The notes below the pieces were generated by a model. That model ran no database searches, had not been told where the DNA came from, and worked only from the letters and a program-made list of their open reading frames with translations. From contig DASUSF010000442.1 in the NCBI GenBank assembly GCA_036375275.1, positions 1-11,261 on the forward strand: a DNA stretch of 11,261 bases. The letters are read 5' to 3'. Shown piece after piece: positions 1-7,520 of the stretch. The translations under genes were made by a program, and so were the position numbers. Within the stretch, counting starts at the first letter, position 1; the number at the start of each line of letters is the position of its first letter. This stretch comes from DASUSF01 sp036375275. Its GTDB lineage: Bacteria; Pseudomonadota; Alphaproteobacteria; Geminicoccales; Geminicoccaceae.

Positions 1-1
1 G

Positions 2-1771
2 TTCCGGCTCAAGGGGCTGGTGCTGCTCAAGCTCGTGCTCGGCGTCACGGCGACGGTGTGGCTGATCGCGCTGACCCCGCTGCTCCGACAGGTCGAGGCC
101 TGGACCATCGACATGCGGCTGGTCCTGCTCAGCCCGACCTCGCCGGCGCGCGACCAGATCGTGGTGGTCGCGATCGACGAGGCGGCGCTCGCAGACCTCC
201 CCTACCGCGCCCCGATCGACCGCGGCTTCCTCGCCGACGTCGCCGAGGCGGTGGTCGCCGCCGGGCCGAGGGCGATCGGAATCGACGTCCTGTTCGACCG
301 GCCGAGCGAAGCCGACAAGGACTCCCGTCTCGAGGACGTCCTGAGCTCGGCCGAGGTGCCGGTGGTGGTCGCGTACGGCGGGCGAGAAGACGGCCTGACC
401 GCGGCGCAGGCCGCCTACCTCGACCGCTTCTCGACGCCGTTGGTCCGGGGTCGGGCGATCTTCCAGCCGGACCCGCTGGACGCGCGCCTGAGGACGGTCG
501 AGGCCGCCTCGGACGGGCAGGTCGGCTTCGCGGGCGCGCTCTACCAGCAGGCGACGGGGGCGTCGCCGCCGGACGAACCCTTCTTCCTCGCCCCCGCCTT
601 GGTGGCCGCCGAGGGCACCCCCTTCCGCGTCGTGCCGGCACGGGTGCTGGCCGAGCGCGGTTCCGGCTTCGAAACCTGGCTGCGCGACCGGATCGTGCTG
701 ATCGGCGCGGTGCTGCCGGGGGACGATCGCCACGACCTCGCGCGCGGCACCACGATGGCGGACGTCGCGGGCGTCGAGGTCCACGGTCATATCCTGGCCC
801 GCCTGCTCGACGGCTTCCGGCCGGAGCCCGCGCCGGCCTGGGCGTCGCCGCTGCTCCTGCTGGTCTCGGCGGCGATCGGGGTCCTCCTGGTGGCGTGGCG
901 CGCCCCGACCTGGCAGCGCCTCGCGATCGGGAGCGCGTTCGTGCTGGTCGCCCTCGGTGCCACGCTCGCCATCGCCGCGGGCGAAGTGATGCTCCCGGTC
1001 GCCGGGCCGGCCGAAGCCGCCCTGGTCGCGGTCGCCAGCACCCGGCTCCGGATTGCGGCGGCCGATCGGGCGCAGCGCCGCTTCCTGCACCGGGCGTTCG
1101 GCAAGTACATCTCGCCGGCCCTGGTCCAGCGGCTCCTGGACCGGCCGGACGAGCTCCGGGTCGGCGGCGAGCGGCGCGAGGTGACCGCCCTCTACACCGA
1201 CCTCGAGGGCTTCACGGCCCTGACCGAGGCGCTCCCGCCGGACACGCTGATCGGCCTCCTCAACCCCTACCTCGACGGGATCTGCCGCATCGTGGTCGAG
1301 CATGGCGGGATCGTCGACAAGCTGGTCGGCGACGCGGTGGTCGCGCTGTTCAACGCGCCGCTCGACCTGCCCCGCCACCCGGCGCGCGCGGTCGCCGCCG
1401 CCCTCGAGATCGACGCCTTCTCGAAGCGCTTCATCGAGGAGCAGACGGCCCGGCTCGGCCGGCCGTTCGGTCGGACCAGGATCGGCGTCGCGACCGGGGT
1501 GGTGACCGTCGGCAACTTCGGCGGCGAGGTCCTGTTCGACTACACGGCGCAGGGGCCGGCCATGAACCTCGGCGCCCGGCTGGAGGCCGCGAACCGCGAG
1601 CTCGGGACGACGATCTGCGTCGCCGCATCGACCGCGGCCGCCTGTCCCGAATATGTCTTTCGTGCGCTCGGCACCGTCCGGGCCAAGGGGTTCAGCGAAC
1701 CGGTCGAGGTCTGCACGCCGGTCCTTGCGGAGGAGGAGGAGGATGCACGGGAACAGAAGGGCGCCGCATGA
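2..1771 (+). CDS. CHASE2-domain class III adenylate/guanylate cyclase, 5' partial
   Basis: Membrane-bound nucleotide cyclase, probably making cAMP from ATP in response to an extracytoplasmic signal. The frame is open to the window edge. A GTG at 20 is possible, but the basic residues before it (Phe-Arg-Leu-Lys) look like the cytoplasmic lead of the first membrane helix, so the true start is probably upstream. Counting from GTG 20: membrane helix 1-24; CHASE2 sensor domain about 28-270; three hydrophobic helices about 275-343; a linker with the FGKYISPALVQRLL pattern common in this family; cyclase domain about 385-555. Catalytic residues are present: metal-binding Asp394 (YTDLEGFT) and Asp438 (KLVGD), purine-selecting Lys434 with Thr509 (a class IIIb pattern that favours ATP), and Asn516/Arg520 (NLGAR) for the transition state. 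The C-terminus carries a Glu run and overlaps the next gene. The ligand is unknown. Confidence 0.93.
   Translation, partial: FRLKGLVLLKLVLGVTATVWLIALTPLLRQVEAWTIDMRLVLLSPTSPARDQIVVVAIDEAALADLPYRAPIDRGFLADVAEAVVAAGPRAIGIDVLFDRPSEADKDSRLEDVLSSAEVPVVVAYGGREDGLTAAQAAYLDRFSTPLVRGRAIFQPDPLDARLRTVEAASDGQVGFAGALYQQATGASPPDEPFFLAPALVAAEGTPFRVVPARVLAERGSGFETWLRDRIVLIGAVLPGDDRHDLARGTTMADVAGVEVHGHILARLLDGFRPEPAPAWASPLLLLVSAAIGVLLVAWRAPTWQRLAIGSAFVLVALGATLAIAAGEVMLPVAGPAEAALVAVASTRLRIAAADRAQRRFLHRAFGKYISPALVQRLLDRPDELRVGGERREVTALYTDLEGFTALTEALPPDTLIGLLNPYLDGICRIVVEHGGIVDKLVGDAVVALFNAPLDLPRHPARAVAAALEIDAFSKRFIEEQTARLGRPFGRTRIGVATGVVTVGNFGGEVLFDYTAQGPAMNLGARLEAANRELGTTICVAASTAAACPEYVFRALGTVRAKGFSEPVEVCTPVLAEEEEDAREQKGAA
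1729..1742 (+). promoter_or_regulatory. Strong Shine-Dalgarno tract inside the cyclase 3' end
   Basis: A purine tract of repeated GGA triplets runs directly up to the ATG at 1743. An AGGAGG at 1731-1736 sits six bases from that ATG, a near-ideal ribosome binding site. The same bases encode the four-Glu run at the end of the cyclase, so one stretch does both jobs. This site decides the start of the downstream gene over other in-frame codons further upstream. Confidence 0.75.
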
Positions 1772-2462
1772 GCCGGCCGGCCGGGCCGGCCTCGGCGCGC
1801 TCGCGCTGCTCGTGGCGCTTGCGGTCCACGGCGGGGCGTCGGCCGACGAGATGCTGGTGGTCGGCTCCACCGCCCCCGGACTCGCGCCCGGCGACGTCGC
1901 CCCGACCGGGACGGCGATCGACATCCCACGCGATGCCGAAGTCACCCTGGTGGCGCCCTCGGGCGGGGTGGTCAAGATCGAGGGCCCCTGGGCCGGCCGG
2001 ATCGACGGTCCCGATGCGAGCGAAGGGCCGAGCCTGATCCAGCGTCTCTACGCGCTGTTCCAGATGCCCGACCGGCGCGCCCGCTTCGGCGCCACCCGGA
2101 GCCTGTCCCGCTGCCTCGTGGTCGATCTCCAGCAGGACGACGACATCTGCGTCGGGCAGCCGTCGTGCGTCGTCTTCCAGAGCGAGGGCACTCCGCAGGA
2201 GCCGGTGACGCTCGACGGGCCGGACGGCCGGCAGATCGCTCTCGACCAGGGCCTCGGCGGCGGCATGTGGCGCTGGCCGGTCGATCAGGTGACCGAATCC
2301 GGCACCTACCAGGTCCGCGCCGGCGATGCGCCGACGCCGACGAGCCTCGAGGTGCACCTCCAGCCGAAGCTCCCGACCCGCGCCCACGAGATCGCCTGGA
2401 TGGGCGAGGCCGGCTGCGTCCGCCAGGCCCAGGAGGCGCTCGCCGAGCTGGTGGCCAAGTGA
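1743..2462 (+). CDS. Secreted hypothetical protein with FecR-like N-terminal region
   Basis: A 239-residue exported protein of unknown function. The ATG at 1743 was chosen because it follows an AGGAGG and gives a clean signal peptide: basic N-region, hydrophobic stretch at about 17-28, and an Ala-Ser-Ala site before Asp35. The mature N-terminus (about 38-85) has the rhythm of FecR-type beta domains: an 'IPRDAEVTL' step, a 'PSGG' turn, then 'VKIEGPWAGRI'. This is a weak resemblance, not a firm family assignment. Four cysteines (124, 136, 142, 225) could form two disulfides in the periplasm. The C-terminus is a short Ala/Glu-rich helix. The gene starts 29 bases inside the cyclase gene, so the two are almost certainly cotranscribed and translationally coupled. 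I infer that it modulates or is bound by the CHASE2 sensor; it could equally be an effector that only shares the transcript. Confidence 0.82.
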   Translation: MHGNRRAPHEPAGRAGLGALALLVALAVHGGASADEMLVVGSTAPGLAPGDVAPTGTAIDIPRDAEVTLVAPSGGVVKIEGPWAGRIDGPDASEGPSLIQRLYALFQMPDRRARFGATRSLSRCLVVDLQQDDDICVGQPSCVVFQSEGTPQEPVTLDGPDGRQIALDQGLGGGMWRWPVDQVTESGTYQVRAGDAPTPTSLEVHLQPKLPTRAHEIAWMGEAGCVRQAQEALAELVAK

Positions 2463-2463
2463 T

Positions 2464-2490
2464 GCTCCGCCGGAGCGGCGCCTGAGCGCC
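2464..2490. terminator. Two adjacent small hairpins in the convergent gap
   Basis: The 86-base gap between the convergent stop codons (2463-2548) holds two back-to-back perfect inverted repeats: GCTCC-GCC-GGAGC at 2464-2476 and GGCGC-CTGA-GCGCC at 2477-2490. Position suits termination of the plus-strand pair and perhaps the minus-strand operon. Neither strand has a T-run next to a stem, and five-base stems occur easily by chance in such GC-rich DNA, so this is weak. Nothing else was seen in the gap. Confidence 0.25.
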
Positions 2491-2548
2491 AGGGGGATCG
2501 GACGACGACCGCGCCGAGCCGCCGCTGCCGGGCGGAGCAGGGTGAGAC

Positions 2549-3703
2549 TCAGCCGGTCGGCGCGCCGTTCTGCGTGAGGCGGGTCTCGATCTCCCGGACC
2601 TCCTCGGCCCGGCCGGGGTGGCGCTCGAGCAGCCTCTTCAGGCCCTCGAGCGCCGGCCGGCAGTTCGGGGCGAGACGGATCATCGCCTCGTAGGCCGCCT
2701 CGGCGAACTCGGGATCGCGCTCCGCCGCCTCCGCCGCCTCGCAGGTGAAGCGGAGCCTGGTCTCGCCGATCCCGATCACGTCACCGAAGTCGAGCGTCCC
2801 GCCGCTCACCAGCTCGCCGTTGAGCTGGGTGCCGTTGGTGCTGTTGCGATCGGCGAGCTTGAAGTCCCGGCCGTCGAAGCGGATCTCCGCGTGGATGCGG
2901 GAGGCCTTGCCCTCCTGCAGCACGATCGTGTTGGTGTCGGCCCGGCCGAGGGTCGCCATGTCGAAGGGCAGGTGGAACTTCTGGCCCCGGGCCTCGGCCG
3001 ATTCTCCGAGGAGCATGGCGAAGCGGGCGCCTTCCGGCACCCGACCGTCACCCGCCTCCATGGCGGTCGCGTCGGGCCCTGGCGCGGGTGCGACGGCCAC
3101 CTGACGCCCGGCCTTGACCGCCTCGATCTCCTGGGCGTGACGCCGGGCCTGCGCGCTGAGCGCCGAAGCCTTCTCCGCGTTGAGACGCTCGACCAGCGCG
3201 GCGGATTCGGCCTCGTACTTCGCGGTCGCCGCCTTGAGCTGGCTCCGGGCCTCGGCCAGCTCCTTCTCCAGGGTCTCGAGCCGGTCCGCGGCGCCCCCCT
3301 GGGCGATCTGGGTGCGATCGGCCGAGTCGCCTCCCGCCGCGACCAGCGCCGAGATCTTCTCGATCTCCTCCCGATGACGCTCGAGCTGGGTCGCGAGCTT
3401 CTTCTCGGCCTCGAGCGCCCGCGCCTTCCACTGCTCCAGCTCCGGCGGGATCCTGCCGCCGGCGACCGCGCGCAGCGTCTCGAGCTCGGCCTCGAGCGTC
3501 TTCACCTGCTCCGCGTGCTCGCGCCGGGCCTGGATCTGGTCGCCCTTGAGCAGCTGGACCTGGTTCTGCGCGGCGCGGAGCTGCTTCTTGGTCTCGGTGT
3601 CCCCGCCGCCGCTTCTGGCCATCAGCCAGAGCACCAGGAACACGACGGCCAGAACGAGCGCCGCGATCGCGATCCAGAGCGCGTTGGCAGCGAGAGCTTC
3701 CAT
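2549..3703 (-). CDS. Inner-membrane-anchored coiled-coil protein with cytoplasmic FHA domain
   Basis: A 384-residue signalling or scaffold protein. Residues 7-28 form one membrane helix. The Arg/Lys-rich residues after it put the rest in the cytoplasm by the positive-inside rule. Residues about 37-195 are Glu/Lys/Ala-rich and predicted as long coiled coil, followed by an Ala/Pro linker. The FHA domain spans about 244-320 with the phosphothreonine-binding signature intact: Gly253-Arg254, Ser269 and His271 (SRIHAEI), and Asn290-Gly291 within NSTNGT. The tail (about 328-372) looks like a TPR-type helix pair ('AAYEAMIRLAPNCRPALEGL'). The ATG at 3703 follows GAGGGAAG and lies 14 bases after the cytochrome stop, making this the last gene of the operon. 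FHA domains bind phosphothreonine on partners phosphorylated by Hanks-type kinases; no such kinase is in view. The family assignment is firm; the role in this operon is inferred. Confidence 0.93.
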   Translation of the reverse strand: MEALAANALWIAIAALVLAVVFLVLWLMARSGGGDTETKKQLRAAQNQVQLLKGDQIQARREHAEQVKTLEAELETLRAVAGGRIPPELEQWKARALEAEKKLATQLERHREEIEKISALVAAGGDSADRTQIAQGGAADRLETLEKELAEARSQLKAATAKYEAESAALVERLNAEKASALSAQARRHAQEIEAVKAGRQVAVAPAPGPDATAMEAGDGRVPEGARFAMLLGESAEARGQKFHLPFDMATLGRADTNTIVLQEGKASRIHAEIRFDGRDFKLADRNSTNGTQLNGELVSGGTLDFGDVIGIGETRLRFTCEAAEAAERDPEFAEAAYEAMIRLAPNCRPALEGLKRLLERHPGRAEEVREIETRLTQNGAPTG

Positions 3704-3717
3704 GGACGCGGCTTCCC

Positions 3718-6700
3718 TCAGTTGGCCGCCCGGGCACTCCGTCGCGGCCCGTCGACGCGGTCCTCGTCGCGGACCTCATCGGTGACGTACCAGGGTCGGC
3801 CGGCATCGTCGAGATACAGCTCCTGCATCTCCGGCAGCGTGAACGGCCGCGAGCCGAGCCGCCCGAACACCGCCATCTGGTGCCCGGTCTCGTCGACCGC
3901 CCGGTCGCGGTCCAGCCCCTTCGACAGCGCCAGCGCCGGCCACCGGGTCGCCTTGGTCGCGATCAGCTCGGGCTTCGGCGGCGGGGTGAAGCCATAGAAG
4001 TTGGGCTGGGTCGCGGGCGAGGTCAGCTGGAGGACCTTGAGCCCCGCGTCGCCGTCCGCCACGTAGGCGAACAGCGAGGCGTTGGTGGTCGCGACGATCA
4101 CGTCCCGGGCGTCGTCGATCCTGCCGTCGGCGTTGTAGCGCATGTAGACGCTCGGCTGCTCGGGCCGGGTCACGTCGACGATCACCAGCCCCTCCGAGCC
4201 GGCGGCGACGTAGGCATAGGTGCGCGCCACGTAGACCCGGTGCGCGTCCCGGAGCGGCACCGCCGCGCCGTCCACGATCCGCGGGCGCTCCGGGTGGGTC
4301 ACGTCGACCACCTTCAGCCCCTCGCCGTCGATCGCGAACAGGTAGCGGAACTGCAGCGCGGTGGAGCGGGCGCCCTCGAGCGGGATGGTCGCCGCGACCT
4401 CGGGCCGGAGCGGGTCGTCCAGGTTCAGGACCACGATCCCCGCGTCCGCCGCGATGTAGACGTAGTGGCCGGCGATCGTGATGTGCCGGGCACCGTTCAG
4501 GATCCCACCCTCGTTCCAGGTGAGCGCCCGCTCCAGGAAGTTGTTCCGCGCCTCCTTGTCGGTCAGCGTGTTGACGTCGGTGAGGATCAGCCCTTCGACG
4601 CTGTCGGTGATCAACGCGTAGTTGTAGAGCGGGTGGAACGGCTGCTCCTCGTTGGTGACCCGCATCAGCTCGCCCTGGTTCCGGTCCGGGTGGATCGGCT
4701 GGTTGGTCGGGAAGGCGGCGCAGGTCGCGTTCTCGCTGTCGATGTGCAGGCTCTGCCCGAGCGGCGAGACCGGGGCGTCCAGGATCCGGTCGGAGAGGCC
4801 CTTGTTCGAGATGCTCGCGACGTCGTAGGCGGTGGTGCCGTCCGGCCCCTGCGCGGCGAGCAGGTACTCGCCCCGGAGCTGCAGGCAGTGCGTCGGCCCG
4901 CCGTGCTCGTAGTTGCTGCTCAGCGCCAGGATCGGCTCGAGCACCCGCCCCCGGTCGACGTGCGCCTGGTAGTTGTCCGGGTAGGCGTACTTGTGCAGGA
5001 AGCTCCCGATCACCGCCTGCGGCTCGTCCCACTCGGTGACGTTGACCGCCTCGACCCCGCCGTCGAGCCCCACCCAGGCGTTGAAGCCGACGAAGTTCAC
5101 GAAGTTGGTGCCGAGCAGCAGCAGCTGACTCATGATCGCGTTGTTGTCGTTCTGCTCCGACAGGTGGCAGTCGGTGCAGGTCTTGGTCTCGGTCTTGCGC
5201 TCGGTGTGCGGGTAGTGCGGCGCGAACGCCTGGCTCGAGAAGCCGGAGGCCGCGATCGGCGGCTGCTGGATGTAGATCCGCTCGCGGTTGATGTTGGTGG
5301 AGGACAGGACCAGCGCCGAGGACGAGCGGACCGGTGCGATGATGTTGCCCTTGGTCGAGTCGTGCCGGCCCAGCTGGAACATCTGGTCGCGCGCGACCTG
5401 CGGGTTGTAGGACGCCCAGTTCCGGCTGACCCCGCTCTCGTAGTGGTGGCGGGCGGTCTTCCAGTTGGCCTCGATCGGCAGGTGACAGCCGCCGCAACTC
5501 GTGGTCCAGGAGGTGTGGCAGCTGTAGCAGGCCATCTCCTCGTCGCCGTGGGCGCGGTCCGACGGCTCGACGCCCTGGCCCCACGCCATGTCGGTGCCTT
5601 CGCTCATCAGCTTGGCGCGCGCCGCCTTGTCGTTGTAATCGGCGTGCCCTGGGGTCACCGTGTCCTTGACCAGGCTCATCTCCCACTCGAGGTCGGGGTT
5701 CAGCATCGACCGCTGGTAGAGCCTGCCCTCCCGCCATTCGAAGCGCCTGCGTCCGTCCGGGTTCCTGAGCAGCGACAGGTCATGGCCGCCGGGCGGCGCC
5801 GCGGGATTGCTGGTCCGAAGCGTCGGATAGCTGTCGGCGGTGCCGTGGCAGTCCTTGCAGCCGATCTCGACCGCGTCGCTCACCTCGCCGTAGAGGTAGC
5901 CGTTGCCGTGGCTGTCCTGGGCGAAGTGGCAGTCGACGCAGTGCATCCCCTTGTCGACGTGGATCGAGCGCATGTGCACCGCGCGCTCGAACTTGTCCTC
6001 CGCGTCGTTGGGCACGATGTCGCCCTCGGCGTCGAGGAGGTTGCCGACGCGGTCGCGCTTGTAGACCGCGCGGAAGTTCCAGCCGTGGCCGTGGTAGTCG
6101 GCGAACTGGGTGTCCTGCGCCTCCGGGTTGACGTCGGTCCAGACCGACTTCAGGAAGTCGAGGTCGGCCCACTTGCCGCGCACCACCGCCGCCTCGGGAT
6201 TGCGGTCGAGCACTTCCCGCTGCTCCGCGAGCGGCAGCTCCTGCTGCTCCTCCGGCCACATCAGCGGCGCGTCGGCCTCGTAATCCCACATGGTGTAGCC
6301 GAGGAACGTGTTCATGAACATGTTCGGCTGGTGCATGTGGCAGACGATGCACTGGCTGGTCGGGATCGCCCGGCTGAAGGCGTGCTGGATCGGATGCCCC
6401 GGCTCGTCCCTGGGGATCGTCGGGTCGGCGGTGAAGGTGGTGCCGCTGTGCCCGTATCTGGCCCACGGGCCGGAGTGCAGCTCGTCCCGGTCGTTGGCGT
6501 AGACCACGTGGCAGGACCCGCAGCCGCTGGTCCGGTAGTCGCCCGGCTGGTCGTTGGTGCCGAGGAACCAGGTGAACGGGTCGTTGAGCCGGGTCTTGGT
6601 GATGTTGAGCACCGGGATCGAGATCCGGAGCCCGGTCCCGAGCCCCCGGTTCGACTGGCGGATGTCGGGCCGCCCCGGTTCCTCGAGCCGCTGGATCTGG

Positions 6701-7509
6701 CCGATGACGTTCGGGATCCCGATCTCCGGGAACTGGGTGACGATGTTCCGCCCGCCGCGCTCGAACACCCGGAAGGCGTCGGCGACCGGCACGGTCTCCC
6801 AGGCCGGCAGCGGCAGCAGCTGGGGGAGGACGCCGCGCTTGACCTTGTTCTCGGTCATCTCGCCCGGGCTCTCGAGGATCGCCGGCTCGCCGTCGTGGGT
6901 GTAGGCCTCGCCCAGGATGTAGCGCTTGAACGGCAGGATGCCGTTGTTGTAGGAGGCGCCGCCCCAGAGCATCGCGCCGGTGGCCATGATGCTCCGCTCG
7001 GCCGCCTGGATGATCGGCAGATGGCAGGCCCCGCAGGCCTCGCGCGCGACCCGGTAGTCGGACGGGTTGACGAATCGGACGTACTCCGCGGCCTCGTCGT
7101 TGAGGAGCGTGTAGCTCCGCTCGGGGTTGGCGCTGTGCGGGTAGTGCCAGGTCTCCGGGTAGCGCGGCAGGACGTGCGCCTCTTCGGTCCGCTCCCGATA
7201 CGCCTCGTCGGTGAACACCACGTCGTCCGGCTTGAGCACGCTGGCGTCGCCGCCATGGCAGTCGACGCAGCCGAGGACCACGCCCGGGTTGGCGTGCATG
7301 GTCGGCTGGTCGGTCTGCTCGTGGCAGGTCAGGCACCCCCGGCTCTTGGCGGCTGCCTCCTCCGGCGACTGGCTCCGCGGCGCCGGCGGCGTCGGGCTGT
7401 ACTCGACGTCCCGCGGCTTCTCGCCTTCCACGGCGAGAGCGGGGGTCGCATGGACCAGCCCGACGAGCAGTGCCGCGGCGGCGGGAACGAGCAGGGCGGA
7501 TGCGAGCAT
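3718..7509 (-). CDS. Exported decaheme c-type cytochrome fused to LVIVD-repeat beta-propeller
   Basis: A 1263-residue redox protein. ATG 7509 was chosen: GAAGG precedes it by five bases, and it opens directly into a signal peptide (hydrophobic 2-25, cleavage after Ala-Leu-Ala at 26). Longer in-frame starts only add an Arg-rich segment overlapping the upstream gene. Ten CXXCH heme-attachment motifs begin at Cys59, 81, 159, 330, 387, 524, 551, 661, 672 and 778; many other His residues could be distal ligands. A heme-free insert (about 164-329) lies between hemes 3 and 4. From about 873 to 1170 come six propeller-like repeats, the last four matching the LVIVD repeat (for example 'EGLVIVDVTRPEQP'). 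A conserved-looking tail follows. No lipobox, second membrane helix or outer-membrane anchor is visible, so the mature protein is periplasmic or exported. It could be an electron conduit to the outside or a multiheme oxidoreductase; the sequence alone does not decide. Confidence 0.95.
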   Translation of the reverse strand: MLASALLVPAAAALLVGLVHATPALAVEGEKPRDVEYSPTPPAPRSQSPEEAAAKSRGCLTCHEQTDQPTMHANPGVVLGCVDCHGGDASVLKPDDVVFTDEAYRERTEEAHVLPRYPETWHYPHSANPERSYTLLNDEAAEYVRFVNPSDYRVAREACGACHLPIIQAAERSIMATGAMLWGGASYNNGILPFKRYILGEAYTHDGEPAILESPGEMTENKVKRGVLPQLLPLPAWETVPVADAFRVFERGGRNIVTQFPEIGIPNVIGQIQRLEEPGRPDIRQSNRGLGTGLRISIPVLNITKTRLNDPFTWFLGTNDQPGDYRTSGCGSCHVVYANDRDELHSGPWARYGHSGTTFTADPTIPRDEPGHPIQHAFSRAIPTSQCIVCHMHQPNMFMNTFLGYTMWDYEADAPLMWPEEQQELPLAEQREVLDRNPEAAVVRGKWADLDFLKSVWTDVNPEAQDTQFADYHGHGWNFRAVYKRDRVGNLLDAEGDIVPNDAEDKFERAVHMRSIHVDKGMHCVDCHFAQDSHGNGYLYGEVSDAVEIGCKDCHGTADSYPTLRTSNPAAPPGGHDLSLLRNPDGRRRFEWREGRLYQRSMLNPDLEWEMSLVKDTVTPGHADYNDKAARAKLMSEGTDMAWGQGVEPSDRAHGDEEMACYSCHTSWTTSCGGCHLPIEANWKTARHHYESGVSRNWASYNPQVARDQMFQLGRHDSTKGNIIAPVRSSSALVLSSTNINRERIYIQQPPIAASGFSSQAFAPHYPHTERKTETKTCTDCHLSEQNDNNAIMSQLLLLGTNFVNFVGFNAWVGLDGGVEAVNVTEWDEPQAVIGSFLHKYAYPDNYQAHVDRGRVLEPILALSSNYEHGGPTHCLQLRGEYLLAAQGPDGTTAYDVASISNKGLSDRILDAPVSPLGQSLHIDSENATCAAFPTNQPIHPDRNQGELMRVTNEEQPFHPLYNYALITDSVEGLILTDVNTLTDKEARNNFLERALTWNEGGILNGARHITIAGHYVYIAADAGIVVLNLDDPLRPEVAATIPLEGARSTALQFRYLFAIDGEGLKVVDVTHPERPRIVDGAAVPLRDAHRVYVARTYAYVAAGSEGLVIVDVTRPEQPSVYMRYNADGRIDDARDVIVATTNASLFAYVADGDAGLKVLQLTSPATQPNFYGFTPPPKPELIATKATRWPALALSKGLDRDRAVDETGHQMAVFGRLGSRPFTLPEMQELYLDDAGRPWYVTDEVRDEDRVDGPRRSARAAN
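4000..4893 (-). repeat. LVIVD-type beta-propeller repeats within the cytochrome
   Basis: Protein-level repeats of about 40 residues. Four clear copies span residues 1007-1170 (4491 down to 4000), each with the pattern 'Y-hydrophobic-A-x-G-x-x-G-L-x-V-x-D-V/L-x-x-P'. Two diverged copies lie upstream, around residues 873-905 ('YLLAAQGPDGTTAYDV') and 960-985 ('YALITDSVEGLILTDV'). Six in all would suit a closed propeller. The repeats have diverged at DNA level, so this is an old domain and not a recent expansion. Confidence 0.8.
5164..7335 (-). other. Region of ten CXXCH heme c attachment sites
   Basis: All ten CXXCH motifs of the large cytochrome fall here, in the N-terminal 60% of the protein. 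Spacing is uneven: hemes 1-2, 6-7 and 8-9 are close pairs (22, 27 and 11 residues apart), while 163 residues separate the last motif residue of heme 3 from the first Cys of heme 4 in a region with many aromatic residues. Hemes 8 and 9 (CYSCH and CGGCH) are unusually tight. Covalent heme attachment implies export and a cytochrome c maturation system elsewhere in the genome. Confidence 0.93.
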
Positions 7510-7514
7510 GGCCA

Positions 7515-7519
7515 CCTTC
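7515..7519 (-). promoter_or_regulatory. Ribosome binding site fixing the cytochrome start
   Basis: On the minus strand GAAGG lies just after the stop codon of the barrel gene and five bases before the ATG at 7509. It supports 7509 over the longer in-frame alternatives, which would overlap the barrel gene by up to 139 bases and destroy the signal peptide. An in-frame GTG at 7513-7515 overlaps this motif and is less likely. Confidence 0.6.
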
Positions 7520-7520
7520 G

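Noticed and set aside
58..2037. A 659-codon plus-strand frame overlapping the cyclase gene and the start of the next gene
   Set aside because: Arg/Pro/Gly-rich shadow of the cyclase frame, which itself has all catalytic residues. It includes an ATG overlapping the cyclase stop at 1768, but that frame gives no signal peptide and runs on as Arg-rich sequence.
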